From positions 26,800 through 90,799 of the forward strand of contig QLUR01000007.1 of NCBI GenBank assembly GCA_018725565.1: a stretch of 64,000 bases of DNA, in the 5' to 3' direction. Both the position numbers and the translations under genes were made by a program. Below the pieces are notes generated by a model. It saw nothing but the letters and a program-made list of their open reading frames with translations, searched no databases and was not told where the DNA came from. The first letter of the stretch is position 1. Each line of letters starts with the position of its first letter. Origin of the DNA: Bacillota bacterium (lineage in GTDB: Bacteria; Bacillota; Dethiobacteria; Dethiobacterales; Dethiobacteraceae). This document shows positions 19,238-32,312 of the stretch, piece by piece.

Positions 19238-19736
19238 TGCCTGGCCGGGAGCTGTCGGAGAGGCCGTTGCCTGTAAGACAAGCGCCCTGTCTTTTGCAGA
19301 GGGCACGCTCCATATCTGGGTCAGGGATTCAGTGTGGGCTCAACACATTGCTTTGCACAAAAAAATGATTATCAGCAATCTAAACGGCCTTGTGCGCACC
19401 AGGATGCTTCAAGACTTACGTTTCAGGGTGGGAGGAGCACCGCCGCCTTCGGAAAATTTTTCGCACTCCGCAACGGTTACGCCTGAATGGAGAAGAATAC
19501 CGCTGGACCCACAAGACCTCTGGGTTGTAGAAGCAGCTTTGGACGGAATAGCTTTGGAACCGGAGATGAAAAAATCGCTAAGGAAGTTTCTGATTAACCA
19601 AAAAAAGCTGGTACGTTATTATTTCGCGCAAGGCTGCCGCCCCTGTCGTTTCTGCGGACTGCCAGCCGGTAAAACAGCCGGTGAGGACCTTTGTCGCTGC
19701 TGCCGCCTGCAGCGATCAAACCGTTGCACAAATTAA
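19164..19736 (+). CDS. DciA-like DUF721 protein
   Basis: 190 residues from ATG 19164 (a TTG at 19155 is possible). The N-terminal 90 residues carry the DUF721 pattern: LEQTLRRLPAGKKI, then AWPGAVGEAVACKTSALSF and LHIWVRDSVWAQHI. The C-terminal part adds two CxxC pairs (PCRFCG at about 153-158 and CRCC near 174-177), which could bind zinc. DUF721 includes DciA, the ancestral loader of replicative helicase, and the location between recF and gyrB is standard. Overlaps the recF 3' end. Confidence 0.8.
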   Translation: MAQILEQTLRRLPAGKKIRGQMLIDAWPGAVGEAVACKTSALSFAEGTLHIWVRDSVWAQHIALHKKMIISNLNGLVRTRMLQDLRFRVGGAPPPSENFSHSATVTPEWRRIPLDPQDLWVVEAALDGIALEPEMKKSLRKFLINQKKLVRYYFAQGCRPCRFCGLPAGKTAGEDLCRCCRLQRSNRCTN

Positions 19737-19797
19737 CGTATCCGGGTAATAGAACTGAGATATCTGCAAAAAGTAAAGATGAAAGAGGAGGTACAGG

Positions 19798-20043
19798 ATG
19801 TATCTGCATATCGGTGGCTCTCGCGTGCTGAGAGCAGATGAATTGTTGGGTATTTTTGATATTCGCATCAGGGACAGGCAATGTAACCGCGAATTTTTGC
19901 AGGTTTCAAGGGTGGAAAGCGGAAGCAGCGGCAGGGCGGAGTATAAATCGTTTGTGGTGACTACCGGTAAGGTTTATTTTTCGCCTATTGCACCGGGAAC
20001 TTTGAAAAAGCGTCTTCAGAGCAACGCTTTAGAAAAAGAATGA
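19798..20043 (+). CDS. remB: RemB-like DUF370 protein
   Basis: 81 residues, MYLHIGGSRVLRADELLGIFDI at the start, matching RemB (YaaB) of Bacillus, which sits in the same recF-gyrB gap. A GAGGAGG site precedes the start. DUF370 proteins such as RemA bind DNA and control biofilm-matrix and osmoprotection genes; the exact role of RemB is less clear. Confidence 0.88.
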   Translation: MYLHIGGSRVLRADELLGIFDIRIRDRQCNREFLQVSRVESGSSGRAEYKSFVVTTGKVYFSPIAPGTLKKRLQSNALEKE

Positions 20044-22017
<1,974 letters not shown>

Positions 22018-22035
22018 CGGGGGAGGGGAGCAAAG

Positions 22036-24480
22036 GTGGACTTTACCCACGGGAAAATCCTGCCGATGCCGATTCATGAGGAAATAAAGCATTCTTTTTT
22101 GGATTATGCCATGAGCGTGATTGTCAGCAGGGCGCTGCCTGACGTGCGGGACGGGCTCAAACCGGTGCACCGCCGCATTCTTTATGCCATGTATGAACTG
22201 GCGATGTGGCCTGATAAGCCTCATAAAAAGTCGGCCCGCCTGGTCGGCGAAGTACTTGGAAAATACCATCCGCACGGGGATATGGCCGTCTATGAGGCCA
22301 TGGTCAGAATGGCGCAGAATTTTACCAGCCGTTACCCGCTTGTCGACGGGCACGGCAACTTTGGCTCTGTTGACGGCGATCCCGCCGCGGCGATGCGCTA
22401 TACAGAAGCGCGCCTCTCTAAAATTTCCACAGAGATGCTGGCTGACATAGAAAAAGAAACGATTGCTTTTCGGCCAAATTTTGACGATACGCTCCAGGAG
22501 CCGGTGGTTTTGCCGTCTCGCTTCCCTAACCTGCTGTTAAACGGCTCTGCCGGGATTGCGGTAGGAATGGCTACCAATATTCCCCCTCATAATTTACGTG
22601 AAGTGATCGATGCCCTGTTGCTGTTAATTGAAGACCCGGAGGCTGACGCTGCTGAAATTTTGCAGCGCATCAAAGGACCGGACTTTCCCACCGGAGGATT
22701 AATCCTGGGCCGGGAAGGCATCCGTGATGCCTATCGAACCGGCCGCGGCATAATTAAAATCAGGGCCAAAACGGTCGTGGAGCGGCTGGAAAACGGCAAG
22801 GCGCGCATAGTTGTCACAGAGCTTCCCTACCAGGTCAATAAAGCCAAAACGATTGAAAAAATTGCCGAATTAGTGCGCGAAAAGAAACTGGAGGGGATTT
22901 CCGAGCTGCGAGATGAGTCAGACCGGAAAGGGATGCGTATCGTCCTGGAATTAAAAAAAGATGCCTTCCCGGAAGTAGTCCTGAACAAGCTGTTTAAATT
23001 TACTCAGCTGCAGCAGACATTCGGCATCATCATGCTGGCACTGGTGGACAACAAGCCACGGATTCTTCAGTTAACAGAACTGCTTAAACATTACCTGGAT
23101 CATCAGAAAGATGTAGTTACCCGGCGCACGCGCTATCTGCTGCGCAGGGCTGAAGAGCGCGCCCATATACTGGAAGGCTTGCGCATTGCCCTCTCACACC
23201 TGGATGACATTGTCAGGCTGATTCGCTCTTCCCGCACGGAGGAAGAAGCGAGACGCGGACTGGTGGCAAAATTCAGTCTTACGGAGGTGCAGGCCCAGGC
23301 TATCTTAGATATGCGCCTGCGGCGCCTGACCGCTCTGGAACAGGAAAAATTGGAGGCCGAATACCTGGAGTTGATCAAAAAAATCAGCTATTTGCAGGAG
23401 GTTCTAGCCAATGAGCGACTAGTGTACCGGATTATTAAAGACGAGCTGCTGTTGGTCCGGAATACCTACGGAGACAACCGGCGTACGCAGATAGTGGCTC
23501 AGGAAGAGGATTTTACCGTTGAAGACCTGATTGCCGAAGAAGACATGGTGGTGACATTGACCAAAAGCGGCTATATCAAGCGCCTGCCGGTCACCACTTA
23601 CCGGGTGCAGCGCCGCGGCGGCCGCGGCGTAACCGGCATGCAAACCCGTTCCGATGACTTTGTTGAGCGGCTGTTTATCGCCTCCACGCACGACTACCTG
23701 TGCTGCGTTACCAACCGGGGACGGATGTACCGCCTGAAAGTCCACGAGATACCTGAGGCAGGACGGCAAGCGCGCGGCACGGCGATAATAAACCTGCTGC
23801 CGGTGGAAGCGGGAGAGCAGGTGACGGCCGTAATTCCTGTCAGGGATTTTGAGGAGGGGCTGTACCTGTTTATGGCAACGCGGCAGGGACAGGTCAAAAA
23901 GACACCTTTGGTGGAGTTTGCCACCGTGCGCAAAGGGGGTCTTTTCGCGCTGACTTTGGCGCCGGAAGACGAACTGATCGATGTGCGGCTGACTGACGGC
24001 AGCCAAGAGGTAATCCTGGTTACCCAAAAGGGGCTGTCTATCCGCTTTCCGGAGAATGATGTGCGGATGATGGGCCGCGGCGCCCGCGGTGTCCGCGGCA
24101 TCACCCTGTCGAAAGGCGACCGGGTGATTGCCCTGGAGACGATAACTGCGGACGGCGGGCAGGACAGAGAATTGCTCGTCGTGACGGAAAACGGTTTTGG
24201 CAAGCGTACGCCCTTGCCGGAATACAAAACGCAGGCGCGTGGCGGCAAAGGAATCTTCACCATTCGCCTGACCGGCAAAAACGGGCCTGTCAGCGGTGCG
24301 CTGATGGTTTATGATACGGACGAGCTGATGATCATTACTGCCAAAGGGGTGGTTATCCGCCAGGGAGTCCCGCAAATTTCCAGTCAGAGACGTCTTGCCC
24401 AGGGAGTAACGTTGATCCGTTTGGACGAGGGGGACCGGGTGGTAGGCCTGACCAGGGTGGTTGCCGAGGAAAGCGAATGA
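22036..24480 (+). CDS. gyrA: DNA gyrase subunit A
   Basis: 814 residues, GTG start after GGGAGGGG. Winged-helix core with the active Tyr in AMRYTEARL (Tyr at about 121), a coiled-coil gate, and a C-terminal beta-pinwheel including a gyrase box-like [10 protein letters not shown] at about 525-534. The quinolone-determining stretch reads [12 protein letters not shown], with Met where most bacteria have Ser or Thr (E. coli Ser83). All other core motifs look normal. Co-transcribed with gyrB. Confidence 0.97.
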   Translation: MDFTHGKILPMPIHEEIKHSFLDYAMSVIVSRALPDVRDGLKPVHRRILYAMYELAMWPDKPHKKSARLVGEVLGKYHPHGDMAVYEAMVRMAQNFTSRYPLVDGHGNFGSVDGDPAAAMRYTEARLSKISTEMLADIEKETIAFRPNFDDTLQEPVVLPSRFPNLLLNGSAGIAVGMATNIPPHNLREVIDALLLLIEDPEADAAEILQRIKGPDFPTGGLILGREGIRDAYRTGRGIIKIRAKTVVERLENGKARIVVTELPYQVNKAKTIEKIAELVREKKLEGISELRDESDRKGMRIVLELKKDAFPEVVLNKLFKFTQLQQTFGIIMLALVDNKPRILQLTELLKHYLDHQKDVVTRRTRYLLRRAEERAHILEGLRIALSHLDDIVRLIRSSRTEEEARRGLVAKFSLTEVQAQAILDMRLRRLTALEQEKLEAEYLELIKKISYLQEVLANERLVYRIIKDELLLVRNTYGDNRRTQIVAQEEDFTVEDLIAEEDMVVTLTKSGYIKRLPVTTYRVQRRGGRGVTGMQTRSDDFVERLFIASTHDYLCCVTNRGRMYRLKVHEIPEAGRQARGTAIINLLPVEAGEQVTAVIPVRDFEEGLYLFMATRQGQVKKTPLVEFATVRKGGLFALTLAPEDELIDVRLTDGSQEVILVTQKGLSIRFPENDVRMMGRGARGVRGITLSKGDRVIALETITADGGQDRELLVVTENGFGKRTPLPEYKTQARGGKGIFTIRLTGKNGPVSGALMVYDTDELMIITAKGVVIRQGVPQISSQRRLAQGVTLIRLDEGDRVVGLTRVVAEESE

Positions 24481-24692
24481 CAGACTAAGGTGCCCAGCCG
24501 CCGACAGGATGGATTAGCCGTTGCTCGTGATGCGCGGCGGAAATTAAGTTTGAAAATTTATAATATTGTTTTAATATTTAAAGGAAATTCGCGGCGGAGC
24601 CTTGCCCTGTCCGGGGAAAAAGGGTAAAATTTTATTATATCCAAGGTGAGAGATCTTATCGGGGCAAATAAAATTGACAGGGGGGCGTTCTG

Positions 24693-26186
24693 ATGCAAAG
24701 CAGTAAACCTGTGGGGATTACGGACACAACGCTGAGAGATGCGCACCAGTCGTTGATGGCTACCCGTATGCAGCTGAAACACATGCTGGATATTGCAGCA
24801 ATGATGGATAAGGTTGGTTTTCACTCCATGGAGGTCTGGGGGGGAGCTACTTTTGACAGTTGCCTGCGCTTCCTGGACGAGGACCCGTGGGAAAGGCTGC
24901 GCACCTTACGGGAGATCATAGGAAAAACGAAACTGCAAATGCTGCTGCGCGGGCAAAACCTGGTCGGTTACCGCCACTATTCCGATGATGTGGTGGAGGC
25001 GTTTGTCAAAAAGGCCGTAGCCTACGGGATGGATATTTTTCGTATTTTCGACGCGCTGAATGACACGCGCAATATGGCTAAAGCCATGGATGTTACCAAA
25101 AAAGAGGGCGCGCATGTGCAGGCGACTATCTGTTATACCCTCTCGCCCGTTCATAATATCGAATATTTTGTAACCATGGGCAGTCAGCTGGTGGAGATGG
25201 GCGCTGATTCCCTGGCCATTAAAGATATGGCCGGGATGCTGGCGCCGTATGACGCACAGGAGCTGGTCAGCCGCTTAAAAGAGCTGGGAGTGCCCATCCA
25301 GCTGCATTGCCATTATACGGGCGGAATGGCTTCCATGTCTTATCTTAAAGCGGTAGAGGCCGGGGTTGATGTGCTTGATACGGCCAGTTCGCCGCTGGCC
25401 ATGGGCACCTCGCAGCCGCCCACGGAAAGCATTGTGGCAACACTCAAAGGCACACCGCGTGACACCGGCCTGGATCTGGTACTGCTGTCAGACATCGGTG
25501 AAAAAGTTAAAGAGATACGCAAGCACTATCACATTCCGCTCGATATCGCCCTGGGCGTGGACACCAATGTGCTTAACTATCAAATCCCGGGCGGCATGAT
25601 GTCCAACCTGGTCTCACAACTGGCGCAGCAAAAGGCAGCGCACCTGCTTCCCGAAGTCTTAAAAGAGGTGCCCCGGGTGCGCGAGGACCTCGGTTACCCG
25701 CCGCTGGTGACCCCTACCTCTCAAATTGTCGGCAGTCAGGCGGTGGTCAATGTGCTGCTCGGTGAACGCTATAAAATGATTTCCACGGAGGTAAAAAATT
25801 ACGTCCGCGGCATGTACGGGCGTCCTCCGGCAGCGCTTGACAAGGAACTGCAGAAAAAGGTTATGGGCGAGGAAGAGCCTGTAGATATCAGGCCGGCTGA
25901 CCTGCTGGAGCCGCAAATGGAACTTCTGGCCTGCGACCTGGCCGAAAGTGACGACGACCTGATCTCCTTTGCCCTGCTGCCGCAGGTTGCCGAGACCTTT
26001 TTTAAACGTCGCAAAGGATTGGAAGAACGTATCCCTGACGAAGAAAAAGGCGGGTTCCCTGCCGAGGCCAAAAAAAAGCCGCCTCAGGAACAAAAACGGG
26101 AAACGGATTTTGCCAAGCTGCATACGGTAGACGACGCCCTGCTTCACGACGAGGATGAGGACCTGCTAGCTTATCCAACGGTTTAA
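24693..26186 (+). CDS. Carboxyltransferase subunit (pyruvate carboxylase subunit B / OadA / 5S type)
   Basis: 497 residues. It opens GITDTTLRDAHQSLMATRM at about 8-26, has QMLLRGQNLVGYRHY at about 87-101, and metal/substrate segments LAIKDMAGML and QLHCHYTGGMA at about 178-210: the HMGL-like carboxyltransferase TIM barrel plus the conserved LVTPTSQIVGSQAVVNVL segment. There is no biotin attachment motif (AMKM) at the end; the tail is acidic (DEDEDLLAYPTV). It therefore needs a separate biotin carrier. It could serve pyruvate carboxylase, oxaloacetate decarboxylase or transcarboxylase; neighbours do not decide. Confidence 0.88.
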   Translation: MQSSKPVGITDTTLRDAHQSLMATRMQLKHMLDIAAMMDKVGFHSMEVWGGATFDSCLRFLDEDPWERLRTLREIIGKTKLQMLLRGQNLVGYRHYSDDVVEAFVKKAVAYGMDIFRIFDALNDTRNMAKAMDVTKKEGAHVQATICYTLSPVHNIEYFVTMGSQLVEMGADSLAIKDMAGMLAPYDAQELVSRLKELGVPIQLHCHYTGGMASMSYLKAVEAGVDVLDTASSPLAMGTSQPPTESIVATLKGTPRDTGLDLVLLSDIGEKVKEIRKHYHIPLDIALGVDTNVLNYQIPGGMMSNLVSQLAQQKAAHLLPEVLKEVPRVREDLGYPPLVTPTSQIVGSQAVVNVLLGERYKMISTEVKNYVRGMYGRPPAALDKELQKKVMGEEEPVDIRPADLLEPQMELLACDLAESDDDLISFALLPQVAETFFKRRKGLEERIPDEEKGGFPAEAKKKPPQEQKRETDFAKLHTVDDALLHDEDEDLLAYPTV

Positions 26187-26192
26187 ATTTAA

Positions 26193-26221
26193 TTGACAAC
26201 AGGGAAGCGGTTGGATATAAT
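26193..26221 (+). promoter_or_regulatory. SigA-type promoter of the ilv-leu operon
   Basis: TTGACA (26193-26198), 17-bp spacer, TATAAT (26216-26221): a perfect consensus promoter just upstream of the T-box leader. Confidence 0.9.
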
Positions 26222-26227
26222 TATTAA

Positions 26228-26490
26228 AACGTTTTCAGAAAAAAGCAATGAACAGGAAAGTACGCCCGGAGTTGTTTTTCAGAGAGCCGGCGGACGCTGC
26301 GAACCGGCAAACAGATCCGGAAGGAAGGTCGCCTGGAAGTTGCCCCGTTGAAAAGCTGCAGTAGGCGGGGACGGGTCTGCCCGTTACAGACAGGAATCCT
26401 GGAGTCTGGCTTCGCCGGAAAATAAGGGTGGTACCGCGGAGGAAAATCCTTTCGCCCCTTAAGCTGAAAAAGGGCGAAAGGATTTCTTAT
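26228..26490 (+). promoter_or_regulatory. T-box riboswitch of the ilv-leu operon
   Basis: The conserved T-box sequence AAGGGTGGTACCGCG is at 26424-26438. The terminator stem AAATCCTTTCGCCC (26444-26457) pairs with GGGCGAAAGGATTT (26472-26485), followed by CTTATTTCTTT. Stem I features are visible upstream: GGAAAGTAC near 26253 and CAGAGAGCCGGCGG near 26279. On the 3' side of Stem I the bases GCTGC precede AGTAGG near 26359; a Leu CTG codon is contained in it, but I cannot fix the specifier register. Uncharged tRNA binding would favour the antiterminator and expression of ilvE to leuD. Confidence 0.93.
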
Positions 26491-26546
26491 TTCTTTGTTT
26501 AAGGGTCTGTCGGCAATGTAATACAAGGCGGGAAAGGCGGGAAAGG

Positions 26547-27425
26547 ATGAAACAGATAATCTATCTCAACGGGGATTTTGTTCAGGGGGAAGAGGCCAGA
26601 ATTTCAGTGTTTGACCACGGCTTTCTGTATGGCGATGGTGTCTTTGAAGGGCTCCGCGCTTACGGCGGCAGGGTGTTCAGATTGGACGAGCATCTGACAC
26701 GTCTGTACGAATCAGCCAAGTCGATAATGCTCGAGGTCCCGGAAAACTATGACGAAATGAAAGCCGTCACACTGGAAACCATCCGCCGCAACAACCTGCG
26801 GGACGCCTACCTGCGGCTGGTAGTTTCCCGCGGGACGGGCGACCTGGGGCTGGACCCGCGCAAGTGTCCCAAGGCCACCACGGTGATTATCGCCAGCTCC
26901 ATTGTTTTATACCCGCAGGAACTTTATGAAAAAGGGCTGTCGATCATTACGGTTGCCACCAGGCGCAACGTGCCCGATGCCCTGGACCCCAAAATCAAGT
27001 CGCTCAATTATCTGAATAATGTCCTGGTAAAAATCGAAGCCAACCGCGCCGGCGTTATGGAGGCGGTCATGCTGAACGCCCAGGGGTACGTCTCTGAGGG
27101 AACAGCAGACAATATCTTTATCGTCAGGCGGGGCAGGATATTAACGCCGCCGGGGTATGCGGGCGCGCTGGAGGGGATTACCAGGCAAGTGGTGATGGAG
27201 TTGGCCCTGGAAAACGGCAGGCAGGTACTGGAGCAGCCCTTTACCAGGCACGACCTGTATGTGGCGGAGGAGTGTTTCCTGACCGGCACGGCGGCCGAGG
27301 TAATTCCCGTCATTGAGGTTGACGGCCGGACAATAGGGAAAGGCACCCCCGGCCCGCTCACGCTGGACCTGATGAAACGCTTTCATCAGCTTACCGCCAC
27401 GACAGGCGTTCCTGTCTACGAATAA
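26547..27425 (+). CDS. ilvE: Branched-chain amino acid aminotransferase
   Basis: 292 residues. Fold-type IV PLP enzyme: [18 protein letters not shown] at about 22-39, the catalytic Lys in [14 protein letters not shown] at about 149-162, and [10 protein letters not shown] at about 184-193 and [11 protein letters not shown] at about 248-258. It transfers the amino group from glutamate to the keto acids of Leu, Ile and Val. First gene of the T-box-controlled operon. Start ATG 26547 lies close behind GGGAAAGG. D-amino-acid transaminases share the fold, but the context supports the BCAT role. Confidence 0.93.
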   Translation: MKQIIYLNGDFVQGEEARISVFDHGFLYGDGVFEGLRAYGGRVFRLDEHLTRLYESAKSIMLEVPENYDEMKAVTLETIRRNNLRDAYLRLVVSRGTGDLGLDPRKCPKATTVIIASSIVLYPQELYEKGLSIITVATRRNVPDALDPKIKSLNYLNNVLVKIEANRAGVMEAVMLNAQGYVSEGTADNIFIVRRGRILTPPGYAGALEGITRQVVMELALENGRQVLEQPFTRHDLYVAEECFLTGTAAEVIPVIEVDGRTIGKGTPGPLTLDLMKRFHQLTATTGVPVYE

Positions 27426-27454
27426 GGCTCGCTGCCGGGAGGAAGGAAGAAGAA

Positions 27455-29131
27455 ATGCAAAGTGCGAAAATGACCAAAGGGTTGGAGAGGGCGCCGCACC
27501 GCTCCCTGTTGAAAGCGTTAGGGTGGATAGACGAAGAAATGTGCCGGCCGCTGATCGGCATTGTCAACTCGGCCAACGACTTTGTGCCAGGGCATAAACA
27601 CTTACATCAACTGGCAGCTGCCGTTAAAGAAGGGGTGCTTCTTGCCGGCGGCACACCGTTAGAATTTTTTACTATCGGCGTCTGTGACGGACTGTCAATG
27701 GGCCACGTGGGTATGCACTATTCCCTGCCCAGCCGGGAACTGATCGCCGACAGCGTGGAGGTTATGGTCCAGGCCCAGCCGTTGGACGGCCTGGTCTTTA
27801 TCCCCAACTGTGACAAGATTGTCCCTGGGATGCTGATGGCGGCGGCCAGGCTTAACCTGCCGGCTGTTTTTGTCAGCGGAGGTCCGATGCTGGCGGGGCG
27901 CTTCCGCGGGCGCAGGGTAGATCTCTCCAGCGTCTTTGAAGGTATCGGCAAGGTCAAAGCAGGTCTGATGACGGAACAGGAGCTGACGGAGCTGGAAACA
28001 TGCGCCTGCCCCGGTATCGGTTCCTGCGCCGGCATGTTTACCGCCAACACCATGAACTGCCTGACGGAAGCTCTGGGGATGGCTCTGCCCGGCAATGGCA
28101 CCGTGCCGGCCATTGCCGCCGACCGCGTGCGGTTGGCCAAGCGTGCCGGCATCTGTGTCATGCAGGCTGTCAGAGACGATGTAACACCTTCGCGTGTGAT
28201 GACCCGGGAAGCTTTCTGCAACGCCTTGGCGGTCGACATGGCGATCGGAGGCTCTACCAATACTATTTTGCACTTGCCGGCGGTGGCGCACGAAGCCGGT
28301 GTCAGGCTGGACCTGGCGTTGGTAGATGAGATAGGACGGCGGGTGCCGCAGCTTTGCAAACTGTCCCCGGCCGGTGAGCAAAGGATTGAGGACCTGGACG
28401 CCGCCGGTGGGGTACAAGCCGTTATGAAACGCCTCGGGGAACTAAAGCTGCTGGAGGAGGATTGCCTGACGGTCAGCGGCCGGACAGTGGGAGAGCAGAT
28501 TGCTCTGGCGAACTGCCTTGACGATAATGTCATCCGCCCGCTAGACAACCCATATCTGGAAAATGGGGCAATTGCCGTGTTGCACGGCAATTTGGCACCG
28601 GAAGGCTCCGTGGTGAAGCAAGGAGCGGTAGCACCGGAAATGAGGCAAAAAACGGGTCCGGCGCGTGTTTTTGACAGCGAGGAGACGGCAGTGGAAGCCA
28701 TCCTTGGCGGCCGCATCAAGGCGGGCGACGTTATTGTCATCCGCTACGAAGGACCGAAAGGCGGTCCCGGGTTCCGTGAAATGCTAACAGCTACAGCGTC
28801 CGTAGCCGGCATGGGTTTGGACCGGGAAGTTGCCCTGATAACGGACGGGCGCTTTTCGGGAGCGACACGCGGCGCGGCTATCGGCCATATTTCCCCCGAA
28901 GCAATGGAACGGGGGCCGATAGCTGTGATTTGCGAAGGCGACCTGATTGCCATTGATATTCCCCGCAGGAAACTCGATATCCTGGTTGACAAGGAGGAGC
29001 TGGAGGCGCGCCTGACGGCGCTGGTGCTGCCGCCGCCAAAAATCAGCCACGGCTACCTGGCCCGCTATGTGCAGCAGGTAACCTCGGCCAGCCGCGGCGC
29101 GATTCTCAGGGAAGGGAAGGGCGAAGAATGA
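27455..29131 (+). CDS. ilvD: Dihydroxy-acid dehydratase
   Basis: 558 residues. FeS-cluster cysteines lie in [10 protein letters not shown] at about 113-122 and [20 protein letters not shown] at about 183-202; the substrate segment [12 protein letters not shown] is at about 264-275 and GRFSGATRG at about 465-473. It dehydrates 2,3-dihydroxy-isovalerate and -methylvalerate to keto acids. Start preceded by GGAGGAAG. The stop overlaps ilvB by 4 bp (ATGA). Confidence 0.97.
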   Translation: MQSAKMTKGLERAPHRSLLKALGWIDEEMCRPLIGIVNSANDFVPGHKHLHQLAAAVKEGVLLAGGTPLEFFTIGVCDGLSMGHVGMHYSLPSRELIADSVEVMVQAQPLDGLVFIPNCDKIVPGMLMAAARLNLPAVFVSGGPMLAGRFRGRRVDLSSVFEGIGKVKAGLMTEQELTELETCACPGIGSCAGMFTANTMNCLTEALGMALPGNGTVPAIAADRVRLAKRAGICVMQAVRDDVTPSRVMTREAFCNALAVDMAIGGSTNTILHLPAVAHEAGVRLDLALVDEIGRRVPQLCKLSPAGEQRIEDLDAAGGVQAVMKRLGELKLLEEDCLTVSGRTVGEQIALANCLDDNVIRPLDNPYLENGAIAVLHGNLAPEGSVVKQGAVAPEMRQKTGPARVFDSEETAVEAILGGRIKAGDVIVIRYEGPKGGPGFREMLTATASVAGMGLDREVALITDGRFSGATRGAAIGHISPEAMERGPIAVICEGDLIAIDIPRRKLDILVDKEELEARLTALVLPPPKISHGYLARYVQQVTSASRGAILREGKGEE

Positions 29132-30807
29132 GGCTGACAGGTGCCAGGATGGTTCTCGAGGCTCTCCGATTGGAGAAAGCCGATTTGGTCTTCGGCTATC
29201 CCGGTGGGGCAGTGTTGCCTCTCTATGACCAGTTGTATGATGCGCAGGTGCGCCACATTATGTCCAGGCATGAACAGGGGGCGATCCATGCCGCCGACGG
29301 CTATTCCAGGGCTTCAGGACGACCCGGGATCGTTTTTGCCACCTCGGGACCCGGGGCCACTAACCTAGTGACCGGTATAGCCACGGCGTACATGGATTCA
29401 GTGCCCATGGTGATCTTTACCGGACAGGTGGCCACACCGATGATTGGCACGGACGCTTTCCAGGAAGCGGATATTACCGGCATTACCCTGCCCATTACCA
29501 AACATAACTACCTGGTCAAAGATGTCCATGAGTTGCCGAGAATCATTAAAGAGGCGTTTTATATCGCTACCACCGGCCGTTGCGGACCGGTGCTCATTGA
29601 TCTGCCGCGGGATATCCAGGCGGCGGAGGCTGATTTCCGTTACCCGCAGGAAGTTTTTATTCCCGGTTATAACCCAACCTATCAGGGACATCCGGGGCAA
29701 ATCGCCAGGGCGGCAAAACTTCTGTCCCGTGCCAGGAAACCGGTCATTTACGCCGGGGGCGGGGTGGTCTATTCGGGCGCGCACGGGGAACTGCTGGAGC
29801 TGGCGGAAAGTACCGGTATTCCTGTGACAACGACCTTGATGGGTCTTTCCGGTTTTCCCGGCGGACACGACCTGGCGTTGGGGATGCTGGGAATGCACGG
29901 CACATACTGGGCAAATATGGCTGTCAATGATGCCGACCTGCTATTAGCCGTCGGTGCCCGTTTTGATGACCGGGTTACCGGCAAGGTAAGCCGCTTTGCC
30001 CCAGGCGCCAAGATTATCCATATCGATATCGACCCTGCGGAAATAGGCAAAAACGTGCGGGTGGATATTCCCATTGTCGGCGATGTCAGGCTTGTGTTAT
30101 CGGAATTGCTGAAGAAAACGGCCAAGGCGGATACTGCGGTCTGGCTTGAGCAAATTACCGAGTGGCGGCGCGCCGCCCCGCTCCACTACTGCCAGGACCC
30201 GGAGGGAGAGCTTTGTCCGCAGTATGTTATTGAAAAGCTTTATGAAGAAACTGGCGGCGCAGCGCTGATTACCACAGAAGTGGGGCAGCACCAGATGTGG
30301 ACGGCCCAATACTACCGTTTCAACCATCCCCGTTCCTTTGCTTCTTCCGGCGGCCTTGGCACAATGGGCTACGGGTTTCCCGCCTCGCTTGGCATGCAGG
30401 CCGCCCGTCCGACAGAACTTGTCTTTTGCATCGCAGGTGACGGGAGCTTCCAGATGAACATCCAGGAACTGGCGACGGCGGTAGGCTACCGCCTGCCGGT
30501 CAAGGTGGCCATCATCAACAACCAGTACCTGGGGATGGTGCGGCAATGGCAGCAAATGTTCTACCGCAGCCGCTACTCCTCGGTTGAACTGCAGCAGGGG
30601 CCGGACTTTGTCAAGGTGGCTGAGGCTTACGGGGCACTTGGCCTGCGGGCGCAGAAACCTTCGGAGGTTGGTCCGGCACTGCGCCGCGCCATCGAAACTG
30701 ACGGTCCGGTCGTCATCGACTTTCGAGTCAGGCCGGAGGAAAATGTCTTCCCCATGGTCCCGCCGGGCAGCGCCATAAATGAAATGATCAGGGGGGAAAG
30801 CAAGTGA
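29128..30807 (+). CDS. ilvB: Acetolactate synthase, large (catalytic) subunit
   Basis: 559 residues. ThDP-dependent fold: [13 protein letters not shown] at about 23-35, the catalytic Glu in [19 protein letters not shown] at about 47-65, and the ThDP/metal motif [15 protein letters not shown] at about 438-452 with [12 protein letters not shown] at about 467-478. It condenses two pyruvates, or pyruvate with 2-ketobutyrate. Overlaps ilvD and ilvN by 4 bp each, so translation is coupled through the row. Confidence 0.97.
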   Translation: MRLTGARMVLEALRLEKADLVFGYPGGAVLPLYDQLYDAQVRHIMSRHEQGAIHAADGYSRASGRPGIVFATSGPGATNLVTGIATAYMDSVPMVIFTGQVATPMIGTDAFQEADITGITLPITKHNYLVKDVHELPRIIKEAFYIATTGRCGPVLIDLPRDIQAAEADFRYPQEVFIPGYNPTYQGHPGQIARAAKLLSRARKPVIYAGGGVVYSGAHGELLELAESTGIPVTTTLMGLSGFPGGHDLALGMLGMHGTYWANMAVNDADLLLAVGARFDDRVTGKVSRFAPGAKIIHIDIDPAEIGKNVRVDIPIVGDVRLVLSELLKKTAKADTAVWLEQITEWRRAAPLHYCQDPEGELCPQYVIEKLYEETGGAALITTEVGQHQMWTAQYYRFNHPRSFASSGGLGTMGYGFPASLGMQAARPTELVFCIAGDGSFQMNIQELATAVGYRLPVKVAIINNQYLGMVRQWQQMFYRSRYSSVELQQGPDFVKVAEAYGALGLRAQKPSEVGPALRRAIETDGPVVIDFRVRPEENVFPMVPPGSAINEMIRGESK

Positions 30808-31304
30808 AGTATGTGCTGGCGGTCCTCGTTGAAAACAAACCGGGTGTTTTAGCCCGGGTAGCCGGGCTGTTTTCGCGGCGCGGCTTTAACATTGAAAGCC
30901 TGGCCGTGGGGCGTACTCTGGACCGGAGCCTTTCGCGGATGACGCTGGAGGTGGACGCTGACGAAAAGACGCTGGAACAGGTCGTTAAACAGCTGAACAA
31001 ACTGATTAATGTCCTGAAAATCTCCAACCTTACTTTGGAGCCGTCAGTTAACAGGGAACTGGTGCTGATTAAAGTGCGTGCCGACGCCGTCAACCGCTCT
31101 GAAATCCAGCAGATTGCCGAAACCTTCCGGGCCAAAATTGTAGATGTTTCGTTGCAGTCGCTGATAATCGAAGTGACGGGCAACGAAGAAAAGATTGAAG
31201 CGATTACCCTTTTGCTGGCTCACTATGGTATACTGGAAGTTGCACGGACAGGGAAAATTGCCCTGCTCAGGGGCAGCAAAACCACTAAGAACGGGGGAAT
31301 ATAA
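30804..31304 (+). CDS. ilvN: Acetolactate synthase, small (regulatory) subunit
   Basis: 166 residues, GTG start overlapping the ilvB stop (GTGA). N-terminal ACT domain ([33 protein letters not shown], shown here in pieces: [11 protein letters not shown] and FNIESL) followed by the C-terminal small-subunit domain. It binds valine and confers feedback inhibition on IlvB. The stop abuts ilvC directly. Confidence 0.96.
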   Translation: MKYVLAVLVENKPGVLARVAGLFSRRGFNIESLAVGRTLDRSLSRMTLEVDADEKTLEQVVKQLNKLINVLKISNLTLEPSVNRELVLIKVRADAVNRSEIQQIAETFRAKIVDVSLQSLIIEVTGNEEKIEAITLLLAHYGILEVARTGKIALLRGSKTTKNGGI

Positions 31305-32309
31305 ATGCTGAAAATGTATTATGATGGAGACGCTGATCTGGAGGTGCTGAAGTCGAGAACAGTGGCTGTAATGGGCTATGGCAGCCAGGGACATGCCCAG
31401 GCACAAAACCTCCGGGACTCCGGCGTAAATGTGGTGGTGGGCCTGCGCCGTGGCAGCCGCCGTTGGAATGAGGCTGTTGCGGCTGGCCTGTCAGTGATGA
31501 CGGTGGAGGAGGCGGCCAAAGCGGCCAGCGTCATCCAGATCCTGTTGCCTGACGAGTTTCAGCGCCAGGTCTTTGAAGCGGAAATCAGGCCGCACCTGAA
31601 CGAGGGCGACGCGCTCCTCTTTTCCCATGGCTTTAACATCCATTACGGGCAGATTGTACCTCCTGTCAATGTTGATGTCCTGCTGGTGGCGCCCAAAAGT
31701 CCGGGACACCTGGTAAGACGCACTTACACCGAAGGGGGCGGCGTGCCAGGGCTTTTGGCCGTGCACCGGGATTACACCGGCAAGGCACGTGCTCTTGGCC
31801 TGGCCTATGCCAAAGGGTTGGGCTGCACACGTGCCGGAGTCATAGAAACAACCTTTAAAGAAGAGACGGAAACGGACCTGTTCGGAGAACAGGCAGTGCT
31901 GTGCGGCGGTGTTTCCGAGCTGGTCAAAGCAGGCTTTGACACCTTGGTTGAAGCGGGTTACCAGCCGGAGATCGCCTATTTTGAGTGCCTGCACGAGTTG
32001 AAACTGATTGTGGACCTGTTTTACCAGGGAGGCCTGTCTTACATGCGCTATTCCGTATCGGACACAGCCCAGTACGGGGACATGACGCGGGGCCGGCGGA
32101 TTATCACTGAAGAAACGCGCCTGGAAATGAAAAAAATCCTGGAGGAGGTTCAGGATGGACGCTTTGCCCGCGAGTGGATTCTGGAAAACGCTGCTAACAG
32201 GCCGGTATTCACGGCTTTGGCACGCAAAGAAAGGGAGCATCTCCTGGAGAAAACCGGTAAGACTTTACGCCGGATGATGACCTGGATTGACGCCAAGGAG
32301 GACGTTTAG
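31305..32309 (+). CDS. ilvC: Ketol-acid reductoisomerase
   Basis: 334 residues, class I short type. N-terminal Rossmann domain with [17 protein letters not shown] at about 24-40, coenzyme loop LRRGSRRW at about 47-54, and metal-binding segments in the C-terminal knotted domain ([14 protein letters not shown] at about 190-203, and [14 protein letters not shown] at about 225-238). The loop RRGSRRW suggests NADPH preference, by family knowledge. The gene starts immediately after ilvN. Confidence 0.97.
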   Translation: MLKMYYDGDADLEVLKSRTVAVMGYGSQGHAQAQNLRDSGVNVVVGLRRGSRRWNEAVAAGLSVMTVEEAAKAASVIQILLPDEFQRQVFEAEIRPHLNEGDALLFSHGFNIHYGQIVPPVNVDVLLVAPKSPGHLVRRTYTEGGGVPGLLAVHRDYTGKARALGLAYAKGLGCTRAGVIETTFKEETETDLFGEQAVLCGGVSELVKAGFDTLVEAGYQPEIAYFECLHELKLIVDLFYQGGLSYMRYSVSDTAQYGDMTRGRRIITEETRLEMKKILEEVQDGRFAREWILENAANRPVFTALARKEREHLLEKTGKTLRRMMTWIDAKEDV

Positions 32310-32312
32310 CCA

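Noticed and set aside
23419..24375. 318-codon minus-strand frame opposite gyrA
   Set aside because: Shadow of the gyrA C-terminal pinwheel.
27695..28740. Long minus-strand frames opposite ilvD
   Set aside because: Codon-position shadows of ilvD; low-complexity translations without family features.
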